Source: an uncultured Cellvibrio sp. (GTDB lineage Bacteria > Pseudomonadota > Gammaproteobacteria > Pseudomonadales > Cellvibrionaceae). From it: 11,252 nucleotides of DNA. Location of the stretch: positions 1 to 11,252 of the forward strand of contig CAMLRJ010000060.1 in assembly GCA_946482345.1 (NCBI GenBank). The letters run 5' to 3'. Shown piece after piece: positions 10,531-11,252 of the stretch. Made by a program: the position numbers and the translations under genes. Numbering within the stretch: position 1 is the first letter of the stretch; every line of letters starts with the position of its first letter. The notes under the pieces are model-generated. The model was not told the DNA's origin. It searched no databases and saw only the letters and a program-made list of their open reading frames with translations.

Positions 10531-11252
10531 TGCCCTCCTTGGTGCTAGTGAGCCAAAAGTAATTTGGAAACCGCTTGAAGGCTCACAAGCACTCGCAGTA
10601 AGTTGCCCCTGTCACCATATTCTCTATGAAGGCACTCGTGGTCCAGGTAAGACCGACGCGCAAATCATGTTCTTCCGCCGATTCGTTGGGATCGGGTATG
10701 GAAGCTTCATGCGCGGAGTTATTTTCGACCGCGAATATAAAAACCTTGACGACTTAATTTCCAAATCTAAACGGTGGTTTTCACAGTTTAATGACGGCGC
10801 CCGTTTCTTGTCCGCAGGTAAAGACTTAAAGTGGGTGTGGCCAACTGGGGAAGAGCTCTGGTTCCGCGTAATGAAAACGGAACAAGACTACTGGAAATAT
10901 CACGGTCAAGAATTCCCTTTCATTGGATGGAACGAACTAACAAAATATCCGAATTCTAACTTGTATGATATGGCGGTATCTTTAAATCGTTCATCTTTCC
11001 TTCCAGCAGAGCACAGCCCTCGCGATGATATAACCGGCGAGCTGAAGTTAATGCCAGAAATTCCGTTAGTAATCTTCTCGACTACTAACCCGTATGGTGT
11101 TGGCCACAATTGGGTCAAGCATCGGTTTATTGACGTTGCTGGTCCTGGTCAGCTAGTTAGAATTCAACGCGAAGTATTCAACCCGCGCACTCAGAAGCGC
11201 GAGCTAATCACTAAAACGCAAGTACGCATCTTTGGATCTTATAAAGAAAATA
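10463..11252 (+). CDS. terL: Terminase large subunit, 3'-truncated by window edge (at least 263 codons)
   Basis: The frame is open to the window end. The start is set at ATG 10463, overlapping Rz1; the ribosome site is weak (GGATAAA). Residues 57-64 are the Walker A loop (G-T-R-G-P-G-K-T) of the packaging ATPase. Residues 153-159 (F-I-G-W-N157-E158-L) occupy the Walker B place, with Asn where Asp is usual before the catalytic Glu. Residues 206-210 (S-T-T-N-P) are the coupling motif III. The C-terminal nuclease domain lies outside the window. The protein drives DNA into the prohead using ATP. NRSSFLPAEH and TTNPYGVGHNWVKHRF also look like conserved terminase segments. Confidence in identity is high; the start is less certain. 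Confidence 0.92.
   Translation, partial: MTGTLTQVQKAPVLFGPTQSSSNALLGASEPKVIWKPLEGSQALAVSCPCHHILYEGTRGPGKTDAQIMFFRRFVGIGYGSFMRGVIFDREYKNLDDLISKSKRWFSQFNDGARFLSAGKDLKWVWPTGEELWFRVMKTEQDYWKYHGQEFPFIGWNELTKYPNSNLYDMAVSLNRSSFLPAEHSPRDDITGELKLMPEIPLVIFSTTNPYGVGHNWVKHRFIDVAGPGQLVRIQREVFNPRTQKRELITKTQVRIFGSYKEN

Noticed and set aside
1..11252. CRISPR array, tRNA, insertion sequence or integrase
   Set aside because: No regularly spaced repeats, cloverleaf-like segments, transposase motifs or tyrosine/serine recombinase motifs were found on reading the window.

Overview
The window is a stretch of a tailed bacteriophage (or prophage) genome infecting a Gram-negative, probably proteobacterial, host. Every gene I accept is on the + strand. 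The genes are packed tightly, with many start/stop overlaps of 1-50 bases. The right end carries a terminase small subunit, an endolysin, a holin, an inner/outer membrane spanin pair and the start of a terminase large subunit. The spanins, one of them a lipoprotein, and an exported PagP-like beta-barrel candidate imply a host with an outer membrane. No integrase, repressor, tRNA, rRNA, CRISPR array or insertion sequence is visible, and the host cannot be named from the sequence.

Layout. (1) 1-797: the 3' part of a MazG-like nucleotide pyrophosphohydrolase gene with an unexplained C-terminal extension, closed by a hairpin terminator. (2) 819-2849: small accessory genes. They include two neighbouring helical proteins that look related to each other, the first with a faint resemblance to Acb2/Tad1-type anti-CBASS sponges. 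A 48-residue membrane protein is encoded in a second frame over the end of the second of these. The unit ends at a strong terminator. (3) 2862-7223: a long run of overlapping small genes. They comprise three Cys-containing putative zinc proteins, an exported PagP-like beta-barrel candidate, a VRR-NUC nuclease and several unrecognised proteins, closed by a 13-bp terminator hairpin. (4) 7239-9143: a protein resembling ribosome modulation factor (Rmf/CrpP fold), a small basic protein, a C-terminally membrane-anchored protein, an unrecognised protein, then the terminase small subunit. A 14-bp inverted repeat spans the Shine-Dalgarno site of the terminase gene. (5) 9159-11252: endolysin (M15 peptidase), holin, Rz, overlapping Rz1, then terminase large subunit running off the window.

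How the genes work together. The right third is a packaging-plus-lysis module. The small terminase subunit recognises DNA and the large subunit drives packaging. Between them lie holin, endolysin and spanins, which open inner membrane, peptidoglycan and outer membrane in turn. Lysis genes are also interleaved with terminase genes in T7-type podoviruses, although the exact order differs. The left two thirds look like an accessory region for host takeover and nucleotide metabolism. Structural genes presumably lie downstream of the window.

All family assignments are by eye from motifs. No search, structure prediction or folding calculation was run.
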